Shown here piece by piece: positions 15,202-23,510 of a stretch of DNA of 36,934 nt. Position 1 is the first letter of the stretch, and every line of letters starts with the position of its first letter. The DNA is from an uncultured Pseudomonadota bacterium. GTDB lineage: Bacteria; Pseudomonadota; Gammaproteobacteria; Competibacterales; Competibacteraceae. The notes below the pieces were generated by a model. It was not told where the DNA came from. It saw only the letters and a list, made by a program, of their open reading frames with translations, and made no database searches. The DNA lies in assembly GCA_903844665.1 (NCBI GenBank), contig CAIMUS010000046.1:1-36934 (forward strand), written 5' to 3'. Both the position numbers and the translations under genes were made by a program.

Positions 15202-16047
15202 ATGCCGGAGCTGGCGTTTACCTTTCCCTGCCAGGGCGCCGAACTCGTCGGTATGCTGCATCCCGGCGCCGCCCAGGCGTCACGGGGCGTACTCATCGTG
15301 GTCGGCGGTCCCCAGTACCGCGTGGGCAGCCATCGCCAGTTCCTCCTGTTGGCCCGCGATCTGGCTGCCGCCGGGGTTCCGGTACTGCGCTTCGACTATC
15401 GCGGCATGGGCGATGGCGGTGGCGAGGTGGTCGATTTCGAGCATTGCAACGATGACATAGCCGCGGCTGTCGATGCCTTCTTGGCGCGCAGTCCGGGCTT
15501 GCGCGAGGTGGTTATCTGGGGATTGTGCGATGCGGCGTCGGCGGCCTTGTTCTATGCCTGGCGCGATCGCCGGGTGGCAGGGCTGGTGCTGTTGAATCCC
15601 TGGGTGCGAACCGAGGCGGGCGAGTCCCGCGCCTTTCTCAAGCACTATTACCTCAAGCGGCTGTTCAGTGCCGAATTGTGGGCCAAAATCCGGCGCGGCG
15701 ATTTCGATCTGGCAGGGTCCTTGCGATCATTCTTCGGGATGGTGAAGACAACTGTCGCCCCAAGCCGGCAAGTCCAGGGCGCCAACGGCGCCGACCGGCC
15801 CCTGCCCGAGCGCATGGCGGATGGTTTGGCCCGCTTTACAGGACCGGTATTGATTATCCTGAGCGGCAACGACCTGACCGCCGCCGAATTTAACGATACG
15901 GTGACGGCATCGGCAATCTGGCGGCGCTTACTGCGCCAGCCGCGCATCACCCGGCGCGATTTGCCCGCCGCCAACCATACCTTTTCCCGCCAGGAGTGGC
16001 GGCAGCAAGTGATGGAGTGGACCTTGCAGTGGCTACGTTCGTGGTAA
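15202..16047 (+). CDS. Alpha/beta hydrolase, exosortase-A-associated hydrolase 1 type
   Basis: The 281-residue protein contains GVLIVVGGPQYRVGSHRQFLLLARDLAAAGVPVLRFDYRGMGDGGG, the elbow WGLCDAASAALFYAW with C109 in the nucleophile position, LLNPWVRTE, and ANHTFSRQEWR with the probable catalytic His. This matches the hydrolase 1 family of exosortase-A/PEP-CTERM polysaccharide loci. It follows hydrolase 2 with a 3-base gap. The substrate is unknown. A repeat hairpin lies in the 82 bases between its stop and the convergent ligase gene. Confidence 0.85.
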   Translation: MPELAFTFPCQGAELVGMLHPGAAQASRGVLIVVGGPQYRVGSHRQFLLLARDLAAAGVPVLRFDYRGMGDGGGEVVDFEHCNDDIAAAVDAFLARSPGLREVVIWGLCDAASAALFYAWRDRRVAGLVLLNPWVRTEAGESRAFLKHYYLKRLFSAELWAKIRRGDFDLAGSLRSFFGMVKTTVAPSRQVQGANGADRPLPERMADGLARFTGPVLIILSGNDLTAAEFNDTVTASAIWRRLLRQPRITRRDLPAANHTFSRQEWRQQVMEWTLQWLRSW

Positions 16048-16048
16048 A

Positions 16049-16144
16049 CGTGTAGGGCGCATTAGCGCAACGTAATGCGCCGCATGCGCCGGGAAACCGA
16101 CAGCATGCGGCGGAATACGGCCTGACGGCCTATTCTGCCCTACG
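16049..16144. repeat. GTAGGGCGCATTAGCGCAACG-type intergenic repeat
   Basis: GTAGGGCGCATTAGCGCAACGTAATGCGCC at 16051-16080 and CCTATTCTGCCCTAC at the right edge form a composite inverted repeat with the internal pair GCATGCGCCG/CAGCATGCGGCGG. It lies between convergent genes. Its right end overlaps the last codons and stop of the minus-strand ligase gene (CGT AGG GCA GAA TAG). Confidence 0.6.
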
Positions 16145-18490
16145 GGTCGATGCCAGGGCGCCCATAAAGAGAACGCTGAAAAATAAAACAGTAAGCCTGG
16201 GCGCGTCGAACACGCTGTCAACCAGTCCGACCGCGAGAAAGGCGGCTGCCGCGGCCAGCAGGGCGGTGGCAAAGGCATCACCGCGCCAGAGCGCCGCCGC
16301 CAGCCGGCCGAGCAGGACGGCCAGCAGCAGCATAAAAGTCAACACGCCCAGCCAGCCCTGCTCGAACAGCATCTGAACCCAGAGATTTTTACTCTGCCAG
16401 GGCAGAGAGTCATAGCTTTTCCCAAACCAGTAATCGCCGCCTCGCGAGAAATCCCCGTTAACCAGCAATTCCTGACCCTGTTCGTCCACCAGGCGGATGT
16501 TACCCACCTCCACGATGGTTCCCCGCGCCGGGTTATACAGCAACAGTTCCACCGGACGCCGGGTCAGTCTATTGCCGGCCCCCATGGTGTCGCTGTCGAA
16601 GGCAAGCTCGTGCGGGCGCCAGTCAGTATCGCCGGCGGGAACCTCGATCCCGATCCAATGGCATTGGGAGGAATCGAGCTGCCGGACTTCACAGAGCGAG
16701 GCATCCAGACGGGTGGCTTTCCGGCTGCCACGCAGATCGAGGTAAAGGATATAGCGCTGCTGCGGTGTGACCGGTACCCGCTGTGACAGATAAAGGGTTT
16801 CACCCGAACCCAGGCGCAGAAAGGTGTTGCCCTCCTCATCCTGTTCAAAGCGGTAGGTCGTGGGGGTGACGCCTTCGAGATTGCGGTACAGATAGGTTTC
16901 CGGGAGACGCCCCAGGCCCATGCCGAACCAGCGGGTGGTCCAGTTCCGGTCCATCATGGCCACAGTATGGTTCCAGTGTTTAAGATAGGTCCGCCAGTCT
17001 TTAGTCGCTTGCAAGTCGCCGCCCTGGAGCATAACACTGCCGCCGATCCCGGCGCCCAGCAGCAGTAAGGCTCCGAGTTCCGCCAGGCCCAGCCGTTTGG
17101 TCAACATAAAGCGGCGCCAACTGCCCAGCGCCAGAACGCCTGATGCCGCCAGCAGAGCCAGCAGGCCGACCGGAGCAACTGTGGTCATGAACTGCCAACG
17201 TTCCCGCAAACTCAGCAGGACCACCCCCAGCAGCCCGATCCCTACGCCGGTCGCAAACAGGCGTTGCGCTGTGCCAGGCTCGGGCAGCCGTCCCCACCGT
17301 AGCAGGACAAGCACCAGCAGTGACCAGAGCATTCCCTTGCCGACCCGCAGGCTGTTGTAATGGCTCCAGTAATTGCTGAAGGCATTGGCATCGAGTTCCT
17401 GCCAGGGTAACAGCCCAAGCAGCAGGCTGATCAAATAGGAGCCGACGAACAGTGTCAGGATCAGAGGAAGTGGCCGCCCCAGCACCGGACCGGGCTGAGG
17501 ACGTCGACCGTGCCAGAGCGCCAGCGCCAGGGTGACCAGCATTACCCGGTCGAATTCATCGAAAAAGAAACGGCCTGTCCAGGGGGCGAAGTCCAGAACC
17601 GGCAGCACTGCCGGCACAAGCAGCAGCCAGGCGTAGGGAAACCGCCATAGCAGCAGAGCATAAGCCGCCAGCCCCACACCCAGCCAGGGCGCCAGCCGGG
17701 GAAAGTGCTTTAGCAACAAAACCAAGCCCAGCAATAGGCCAAACGCCAACGTCCGACGCAGAAGGGTCGGCGCCAGTGCCCGAAAATTGACGGCTGGCTG
17801 TGGCGGCGCCGCGACACGTGCGGCCATCTTGGCCGAAAAACCGGCTGACCACCGCGTCCGGGCGCCGATCGCACCGCCCACTCCTGTCCCTACCAGGGCG
17901 CAAATCACCTCCAGCACATCGCCTGCCTTCAAGTTGCTTAAGAGCGGCAATCCCAGCAGTCCGAAAGTGAGCGCAACAGCCAGCATCCAGACCTGTAGCG
18001 TTTGCCGGTAACCACCCAGGGTGTAGACAAGGCCGATGGGCACCCAGAGCATGCCGACTTTAAACAGGTAGGCGAGATGGCGCTGCAGGTCTTGCAGGTA
18101 AGCCCCCAGGGAAGCGGGTGGCCAGTGCGCGGCCAGATTGTTTAGCGGCTCCGCCGGGTCCACGGGAAAAAGCAGGAAAGGCAGCACCCCTGCCAGAGCA
18201 ACGTAATGCCAGAACGGGCGTTGGTGGGACCGGCGATCCGTTGCACCCAGGGCGGCGGCCAGCCGGCTGCCTGCCGACCACCACAGTGGGATGCCGAGGA
18301 TGATGCCCGTCTGCTGCGCCAGAAGATTGACCGGTGGCGCCAGTTTGGGCGGAAACAGCAATTGCGCATAGGCAAGCGCCAGGCTGATCAGGCTCAGGCC
18401 AACCCAGAGTAACAGGGTGTTCAGCCAAGGTGGAATCTGCTGAAAACGGCGCTGGAGGGCGCCCTGCCCGAAGCAGGCGACCGGCACCAA
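16130..18490 (-). CDS. VanZ-like / O-antigen-ligase-like membrane protein with periplasmic jelly-roll-like insert
   Basis: The first in-frame start is TTG at 18490, giving 786 residues, but coding-like sequence continues upstream to 18727 with no ATG, GTG or TTG. The N-terminal part is VanZ-like (LLWVGLSLISLALAYAQLLFPPK, LLAQQTGIILGIPLWW). Many transmembrane segments follow, as in Wzy/WaaL ligases. A soluble insert near residues 490-690 (LRLGSGETLYLSQRVPV, YILYLDLRG, RPVELLLYNPARGTIVEVGNIRLVD, LLVNGDFSRGGDYWFG) looks like a carbohydrate-binding beta-sandwich. The C-terminus returns to membrane helices. It probably polymerises or ligates polysaccharide in the exosortase-linked matrix pathway; that is inference. 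The 5' end may be truncated. Confidence 0.75.
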   Translation of the reverse strand: MVPVACFGQGALQRRFQQIPPWLNTLLLWVGLSLISLALAYAQLLFPPKLAPPVNLLAQQTGIILGIPLWWSAGSRLAAALGATDRRSHQRPFWHYVALAGVLPFLLFPVDPAEPLNNLAAHWPPASLGAYLQDLQRHLAYLFKVGMLWVPIGLVYTLGGYRQTLQVWMLAVALTFGLLGLPLLSNLKAGDVLEVICALVGTGVGGAIGARTRWSAGFSAKMAARVAAPPQPAVNFRALAPTLLRRTLAFGLLLGLVLLLKHFPRLAPWLGVGLAAYALLLWRFPYAWLLLVPAVLPVLDFAPWTGRFFFDEFDRVMLVTLALALWHGRRPQPGPVLGRPLPLILTLFVGSYLISLLLGLLPWQELDANAFSNYWSHYNSLRVGKGMLWSLLVLVLLRWGRLPEPGTAQRLFATGVGIGLLGVVLLSLRERWQFMTTVAPVGLLALLAASGVLALGSWRRFMLTKRLGLAELGALLLLGAGIGGSVMLQGGDLQATKDWRTYLKHWNHTVAMMDRNWTTRWFGMGLGRLPETYLYRNLEGVTPTTYRFEQDEEGNTFLRLGSGETLYLSQRVPVTPQQRYILYLDLRGSRKATRLDASLCEVRQLDSSQCHWIGIEVPAGDTDWRPHELAFDSDTMGAGNRLTRRPVELLLYNPARGTIVEVGNIRLVDEQGQELLVNGDFSRGGDYWFGKSYDSLPWQSKNLWVQMLFEQGWLGVLTFMLLLAVLLGRLAAALWRGDAFATALLAAAAAFLAVGLVDSVFDAPRLTVLFFSVLFMGALASTRRAE

Positions 18491-18729
18491 TAGCAGCAGA
18501 TTGCTGAGAAAAGCCGCTGATGGTGCCGCTGCGGCGAACAGGGACTGGAAGGGTGGCCAGGGCTGCTTTCCGTTGTACTGCCAGGGAGCCAGGCTCAGAT
18601 AGATCAGCCAGCCCAGACAGCAGACCGCCAGCGGCAGCAGCCAGTCCTGCTGGTTGGAGGAAACCTTAGGGGCAGGCAGCGATTGGGGCAGGCGGGTGGA
18701 GCCATCCGTGTAGACGGGAACACCCTCTT

Positions 18730-18757
18730 AGGCAACGTTACGCTTTGCCCAACCTAC
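18730..18757. repeat. GTAGGTTGGGCAAAGCGTAACG-type intergenic repeat
   Basis: On the minus strand the sequence reads GTAGGTTGGGCAAAGCGTAA followed by CGTTGCCTA. This is the same family of palindromic intergenic sequence as at 884 and 16049. It supplies the in-frame TAA (18728-18730) that closes the reading frame upstream of the VanZ/ligase gene. Confidence 0.55.
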
Positions 18758-18774
18758 AAAAGCTTGTGAATGGG

Positions 18775-19287
18775 TTACGGAGGAGGCTGAGGACTAACGT
18801 CAGAGTCCGATGATATTAGTGATTGTCCTGTACCGGTACCATTACCGTTAACTCCAGGAAAAGGACCAGATGAAGCGCTACAACCTGCATATCCAGTTCT
18901 GACGGTGGGGGATGAACTACCTGTTTTTATACCGGGAGCTGAACCACTGGTGCAGCCGCATCCAACGTATGTTACCGAAGAAGTCAGCTTCTGCGCGTTA
19001 CTATCATAGTTAGCGCCACACGATGTGCCGCACGTGGCAGTACACGTAGTATTAATAGGATCCGATACCTTATAACACGTCAATGGTCCCAACGTAACAC
19101 CCTTGGTCCCTGAACAGCTCGGGCAATTGAACGTCGCAAAACAGTATGTAGTAGGCGAAGCTTGAGTGGAAAAATAGAGATTAACATAATAAAGTCCTGC
19201 TGCACTTGCCGAAGCCCACGGCCAAACCGCTCCAAACGTCAAAAGAGACACAAAATAAATGGTTTTCATCAGATTTTTCTGGTTCAT
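18775..19287 (-). CDS. Small Cys-rich secreted protein of unknown function
   Basis: Starting at the ATG preceded by GAGGTC gives 170 residues: MNQKNLMKTIYFVSLLTFGAVWPWASASAA is a clear signal peptide with cleavage after ASA or SAA. The mature part contains ten cysteines in clusters (TYCFATFNCPSC, CTATCGTSCG, YVGCGCTSG) and ends in a Gly/Ser/Pro-rich low-complexity tail (NGNGTGTGQSLISSDSDVSPQPPP). It is probably extracytoplasmic and disulfide-bonded. No family was recognised and no PEP-CTERM motif is present. It lies between the two ligase genes of the exosortase-associated region. A longer start at 19374 is possible but has no signal-peptide logic. Confidence 0.65.
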   Translation of the reverse strand: MNQKNLMKTIYFVSLLTFGAVWPWASASAAGLYYVNLYFSTQASPTTYCFATFNCPSCSGTKGVTLGPLTCYKVSDPINTTCTATCGTSCGANYDSNAQKLTSSVTYVGCGCTSGSAPGIKTGSSSPTVRTGYAGCSASSGPFPGVNGNGTGTGQSLISSDSDVSPQPPP

Positions 19288-19431
19288 AGCTGTTGACCTC
19301 GTTAAGATTTGAGAATGTATCAAGTTACCCTGTTCTTCCCCGGTATAGAGCCGCTGATTGACAACCGGACACACAAATGAGCTAGATCAGTGGCTTATGC
19401 GCAGGAAACGCATTTATGTCACCTCACGGAC

Positions 19432-20730
19432 CTATATCAGAACTGGCACGGCGGCCGCTGTGCCTGCCGAGAACCCGCCTGATCCTGGCCGGATACTGGC
19501 GATCCGGGCTACCTCGGCCAGAACAAACTGCCTGAGCAAGACCGCAATCACTACCAGTTGATACAAAATATCCCAGTAAGCCAACTCCTCGAACAGCGCA
19601 CCAACCGCATAGCCGAGAAGCGAAGCGCGCAGCATCAGACTGTAGTCGCCGACCCAGGCCAGCGCTGGGGAGCGCCGACTCAGCCAGGCCAGATGCGTCA
19701 GATTGACTATAGTACCAAATAACAAGGAACACCAGAGAGCAAAAGCAAACAGGCCATGTTCCGCCATGATGGCCACATAGGCGTTATGCCAGTTCATCCG
19801 GTTATTATTCCTAAGCGTGGTAATAACCCAGCCATCAAACCCGATACCGGTCAATGGCCGCTGCAGGGCATGGTCAAGGCCGACTTCCCACAGCCACAGA
19901 CGGCCAGTGGCGGATTCATCCTGCTGATAATTTACAATGGTTTCCATGCGCGCAAACCATGCCTCCGGGAGGTGGACGAACGTCAGGCTAATGGCGGCCA
20001 GCAGAAACAGCAGAGCCAGGAATTTACGCTGGCTGTGCCAGAGCAGCAGCAAGATAACTATTCCCAGGGCCAGCAGGCCACCGCGCGACCAAGTACCCAA
20101 CACTGCCGCCACGCTCAGCGCGAGCGTGATCATCAACCCATAGCGCAGTGTCTCGTTGCGTGTTTCCCGCAGCCACAGCAGCAGCAGCGGTATGTTCATC
20201 ACCATCAGGACAGCGAAGAGATTGTTATCGAAATACTTTATGGTCGGCGGGCCGTAGACGGAATCCCTGAAACCGGTCATGATTGCCCAAAGACCCCCTT
20301 TAACCGTTACCAGGGCGATGCAGGTCGCTATCGTGACGAGCAGATAAAACAGCTTCTCGCGGCTGTCGATCAGCAACAGGATAAGGACGAGCGGCGGCAG
20401 CACGGTGGAGACTTCCCAAAACTTCTTCCAGGCTCCTGTAGGGTAAATAGCAGTGAACCAGGTGGTGAATAAAAAATATCCCCATAGCAGCAGCAGCACC
20501 GTCAAGCGCCAGTCATACGACGGCCATTGCCAGTCCCGGCGGACCAGGGCTGCTATAGCCACACCCAGGGATAGCACCGTATAGGCCGGTAAGCTGCGTA
20601 TAGACCCGTCGGTATAGATGGAGGGCGTCAGGTAAGCGACCACAGCCAGCGCCAGCACCCCCATCCAGGGCCTGCAGAAAGCGGCGAAGAGAAGCGCTGT
20701 TAGAATGCCAATGATTGCCAGATCGTGCAT
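19432..20730 (-). CDS. Exosortase-A-associated putative O-glycosylation ligase
   Basis: The 432-residue polytopic membrane protein opens with MHDLAIIGILTALLFAAFCRPWMGVLALAVVAYLTPSIYTDG, the characteristic start of the exosortase-A-associated O-ligase family. The Wzy/WaaL-type region shows TRNETLRYGL, GTWSRGGLLALG, ATGRLWLWEVGLDHALQRPLTGIGFDGW and HNAYVAIMAEHGLFAF, with a long periplasmic loop between membrane helices as in O-antigen ligases. It likely transfers lipid-linked sugar to protein or polymer outside the inner membrane. It supports the idea that an EpsH/XrtA exosortase exists elsewhere in the genome. A symmetrical AT-rich element lies upstream. Confidence 0.88.
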   Translation of the reverse strand: MHDLAIIGILTALLFAAFCRPWMGVLALAVVAYLTPSIYTDGSIRSLPAYTVLSLGVAIAALVRRDWQWPSYDWRLTVLLLLWGYFLFTTWFTAIYPTGAWKKFWEVSTVLPPLVLILLLIDSREKLFYLLVTIATCIALVTVKGGLWAIMTGFRDSVYGPPTIKYFDNNLFAVLMVMNIPLLLLWLRETRNETLRYGLMITLALSVAAVLGTWSRGGLLALGIVILLLLWHSQRKFLALLFLLAAISLTFVHLPEAWFARMETIVNYQQDESATGRLWLWEVGLDHALQRPLTGIGFDGWVITTLRNNNRMNWHNAYVAIMAEHGLFAFALWCSLLFGTIVNLTHLAWLSRRSPALAWVGDYSLMLRASLLGYAVGALFEELAYWDILYQLVVIAVLLRQFVLAEVARIASIRPGSGGFSAGTAAAVPVLI

Positions 20731-20783
20731 TGCAACAAAATCAGTTTGATAACTTTTGCCCAGTGTAAATTTTCCTGTGATAG

Positions 20784-20811
20784 AAACCTTTAATATACAC
20801 TATATAGGTTT
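20784..20811. promoter_or_regulatory. AT-rich inverted repeat upstream of the O-ligase gene
   Basis: AAACCT (20784-20789) and AGGTTT (20806-20811) flank the AT-rich core TTAATATACACTATAT, about 54 bases upstream of the ligase start. It could be an operator or include a -10 element. The rest of the 372-base gap 20731-21102 shows no gene. No convincing sigma-54 promoter (GG-N10-GC), such as precedes some PEP-CTERM genes, was found. Confidence 0.35.
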
Positions 20812-21102
20812 TCATGTCTTGTTAAGGTACAATATGTTGTGTTTGCCGTCCGTTCATCACAGAATTTTTTACAGTAGGAAAATTTTGGCGCAGCGCACAA
20901 AATAGCGTTGTAACCTAATTAGATTTATATAGGCCACCTTTAAAGCTCTGGAACTAAAGGGTAAAGTGCCGGCGACAGTGCACACAGCCCGCCGGAAACA
21001 ATTGTGTTAGGAGTAGCTAAACCTAGCCACTGACGATTATGGCTTTAGTATTGCTGTCTACGGCTAGATTCGGTTTACAAATTAACTGGTTATCGAAGGC
21101 CG

Positions 21103-21666
21103 TCACGCCTTGCAACGCCGCCTCGCCCCAAAGGCGGCCAAGCCGATGCCCAGCAATCCCAGCGTGGCTGGTTCTGGGACGGCAGTGAAATCGCTGATCA
21201 CGGTAATACCGGGCCCATCTAAGCCATCTAATGATTGCTGCTCGAATCCGAATGTATCGCCAGCGCTTACTTGAACAGAAACGCTACCCAACTGCGTAGA
21301 AGGGCCACCGTCTATGGTTAACTGTTTGAATAGTCCATTTAAAAGATAGCCAAAGGGATCAAAAGTGGGATCATCATTGGAAGCTGTATCCAGGCTCTCG
21401 TACTCCCAGTCGAAAGATATAGTTTGACTCCCCGCTACGGGGATGGTGAAATCTACATATGAAAAAATAGTCAAATTGGAAGGGCCTATCAGTGTGACTG
21501 AAGCAGGGGCATTTGTGGTGTCCACGGAGCCGTTATTAGGATCCGGCACGTAGGTCGTGGCCCAGTTGGCGACATCGTAGTAGCCGGTGAAGCTCGCGGA
21601 TGCCGGGAATGTGCTTGCCAATGCAAGCGCGCCTAAAACAAAGGAAAATTTGTTCTTTTTAGCCAT
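21103..21666 (-). CDS. PEP-CTERM sorting domain protein (exosortase substrate)
   Basis: The preferred ATG follows AAAGAGGT and gives 187 residues; a start 25 codons further upstream would add a non-signal-like segment. The protein has an N-terminal signal peptide (MAKKNKFSFVLGALALASTFPASASF). The mature part is acidic and Thr/Ser/Asp-rich with few Lys/Arg. The C-terminal sorting signal is VPEPATLGLLGIGLAAFGARRR (VPEP at residues 163-166, one transmembrane helix, basic tail). Exosortase cleaves at this motif after secretion and the product becomes part of the surface or matrix. It carries no recognised enzymatic domain. It lies between the O-ligase and a VanZ protein. Confidence 0.92.
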   Translation of the reverse strand: MAKKNKFSFVLGALALASTFPASASFTGYYDVANWATTYVPDPNNGSVDTTNAPASVTLIGPSNLTIFSYVDFTIPVAGSQTISFDWEYESLDTASNDDPTFDPFGYLLNGLFKQLTIDGGPSTQLGSVSVQVSAGDTFGFEQQSLDGLDGPGITVISDFTAVPEPATLGLLGIGLAAFGARRRCKA

Positions 21667-21914
21667 AGCAGACCTCTTTAAGTGTTTGAATCTACTCACG
21701 ATTTTATTCAATATAACTTGAGAAAATTGACACATGACCATCGTGACCTCCCAACTTTAGGTCATCCTTTACAGGTTAATAGATTACTCTCTAAGAACAG
21801 TACAGGCAAGACCATGCTTGGTGATAACACTAAAATTTAATGAATTTATTGCATAAAGACTTTTCCAAGTTCGCTGGTTTGCATCGGGTTAAATTAAAAT
21901 TTTCGAATACAATC

Positions 21915-22023
21915 AATTACTTATTATAGAAAAACAGCAGATTTGGATTTACCATGGCTTCGACTTCTCTCACCATAATTGCATCCTCCCAACAGTCATC
22001 ATCCACTTTTTTAATAAGTAATT
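21915..22023. repeat. AT-rich inverted repeat in the gap upstream of the PEP-CTERM gene
   Basis: AATTACTTATTA (21915-21926) and TAATAAGTAATT (22012-22023) are perfect 12-base complements 85 bases apart. They fall in the 409-base, low-GC gap 21667-22075 upstream of the PEP-CTERM gene. The composition is simple enough that chance is possible. No gene is visible in this gap. Confidence 0.3.
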
Positions 22024-22075
22024 AAAATCGACGGCAAGAAAACCGGTCCCGAGGCGGCCAACAGCAACAGAAGGT

Positions 22076-23476
22076 TTAATAGCGCCGCATGATAACCCGT
22101 CCAGCAGGCTGCGGCGGCGCCGCTGCCTGATTCCAGCGCTGCATCCAGGCCATGATGCCGTAAATCAAGGTCGCGCTGCAGCCGGCGATCAGGATATTGG
22201 TCGGATCCGGCCGCAGGGACAGGAACAGCTTACCCGCTTCGATCAGCAAGGCGCAGCCACCGGCCAGCAGCGCCGGCAGGAGCAGGTGATCGGCCCGGCC
22301 CGGCCTGCCCCGCCAGAGCCAGACACCCAGACCCAGAGGCATGTAGCTGCAGGCCACCAGGACCAAGCTGGCCATCGCGTTGGTTTCGGGAGTGAAATAA
22401 TGGTAGTAGAAAGGCAACCAGTTCAGACTGGACAGTTGCTGTCGCGCCTCGCGCCAGGAAAGCCAGGACTGGCTGGACCAGCCGTTCAATCTCGCCAGCA
22501 ATAGCAAGTAGAACGGCAACAGCAGGACCAGAAAGGATCGGATGGCTGTTGGAGAAACCCTGAGTGGCTGCTTTTTCAGGCGTTGCAGCAGCCAGCAGCC
22601 CAGGCCCATGCCCACGGTCCGGTTCAATACCGAGATACCCTGGCTGATTCCCGATGCCTCGAAAAGCTGGATCGACTCGATGCCACTGCCGATGATAAAG
22701 CCGGTGAACAGCACCCGGCGCAAGGTGGTCGGCTTATCGATCCCCCACAGCCAGGCGAACAGGATGCCGGGCGGCATACTGATTAGGACCTCGACAAGCT
22801 GCTTAACCAGGCAGCGTAGGCTGGAACCACAGCCGATTCCCGCCAACCAAATACCCACGGCATCGCTATCAAATTTGGCACGCAGTTCCGCTAAGGAAAC
22901 GATAAAATCGTAGGGAAACAGGCAAATAATTAAATAAGTCAACAAATAAAAAAGAAGCGCTGCCCGCATTGCAGGTTTACCGCCTGCATAAATAGATTGC
23001 CAAGTAATATAGAAACGTTTACCAAAAAGATACCAAAAAAATATTCCAAGTAATATGCCTATGAATTGAGCAAGTAGATCGTTTAGAGAACTGGTGCGCG
23101 ATGGCAGATAGCTCTGAGTGAATTCAACACCAACGCTCACCAATCCGCATAGCAACAAGGCGATAACCAAGCCTTGAACAGACAATATATTCGATCTTCG
23201 CACATTCCACCAACCGCATAGAAAAAAGGCTGGTGGAATACACATAATCAAGTTGACCGACCAGTCCAGCTTGGACTCATCACCCGGTCTTAGATGAGAA
23301 AAATCGATAAAATAATTCCAAGCTTCATACAAGCTGAGACCCGGTTTGAAATCGAAGGGTATGAGGCTACCATAAATAATACCAATAAGGCAGAATAAGC
23401 CGACCCATAAAAAAACGGAAGCACCTCTGCCGGCAAGGCGATGTACTGTGTTAACAAGATGATGTGGATTAGGCAT
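22076..23476 (-). CDS. Double VanZ-domain membrane protein
   Basis: From the start MPNPHHLVNTVHRLAG the product is 466 residues; an ATG at 23530 would add 18 residues and overlap the upstream gene by 20 bases. Two VanZ modules are visible. The first is IIYGSLIPFDFKPG ... SVGVEFTQSYLPSRTSSLNDLLAQFIGILLGIFFW (about residues 25-150). The second is LIICLFPYDFIV ... GSGIESIQLFEASGISQGISVLNRTVGMGLGCWL (about 180-300). Further membrane helices follow. VanZ-family proteins of this layout occur in exosortase and extracellular polysaccharide loci; their biochemical role is unknown. The IPFDF and FPYDF signatures recur in each module. Confidence 0.82.
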   Translation of the reverse strand: MPNPHHLVNTVHRLAGRGASVFLWVGLFCLIGIIYGSLIPFDFKPGLSLYEAWNYFIDFSHLRPGDESKLDWSVNLIMCIPPAFFLCGWWNVRRSNILSVQGLVIALLLCGLVSVGVEFTQSYLPSRTSSLNDLLAQFIGILLGIFFWYLFGKRFYITWQSIYAGGKPAMRAALLFYLLTYLIICLFPYDFIVSLAELRAKFDSDAVGIWLAGIGCGSSLRCLVKQLVEVLISMPPGILFAWLWGIDKPTTLRRVLFTGFIIGSGIESIQLFEASGISQGISVLNRTVGMGLGCWLLQRLKKQPLRVSPTAIRSFLVLLLPFYLLLLARLNGWSSQSWLSWREARQQLSSLNWLPFYYHYFTPETNAMASLVLVACSYMPLGLGVWLWRGRPGRADHLLLPALLAGGCALLIEAGKLFLSLRPDPTNILIAGCSATLIYGIMAWMQRWNQAAAPPQPAGRVIMRRY

Positions 23477-23510
23477 AAATAACGCTGGCAATGGTAAAGT
23501 ATCTGTGCAA

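Noticed and set aside
21667-22075. Sigma-54 promoter expected before a PEP-CTERM gene
   Set aside because: No GG-N10-GC pattern in the correct orientation was found in this gap.
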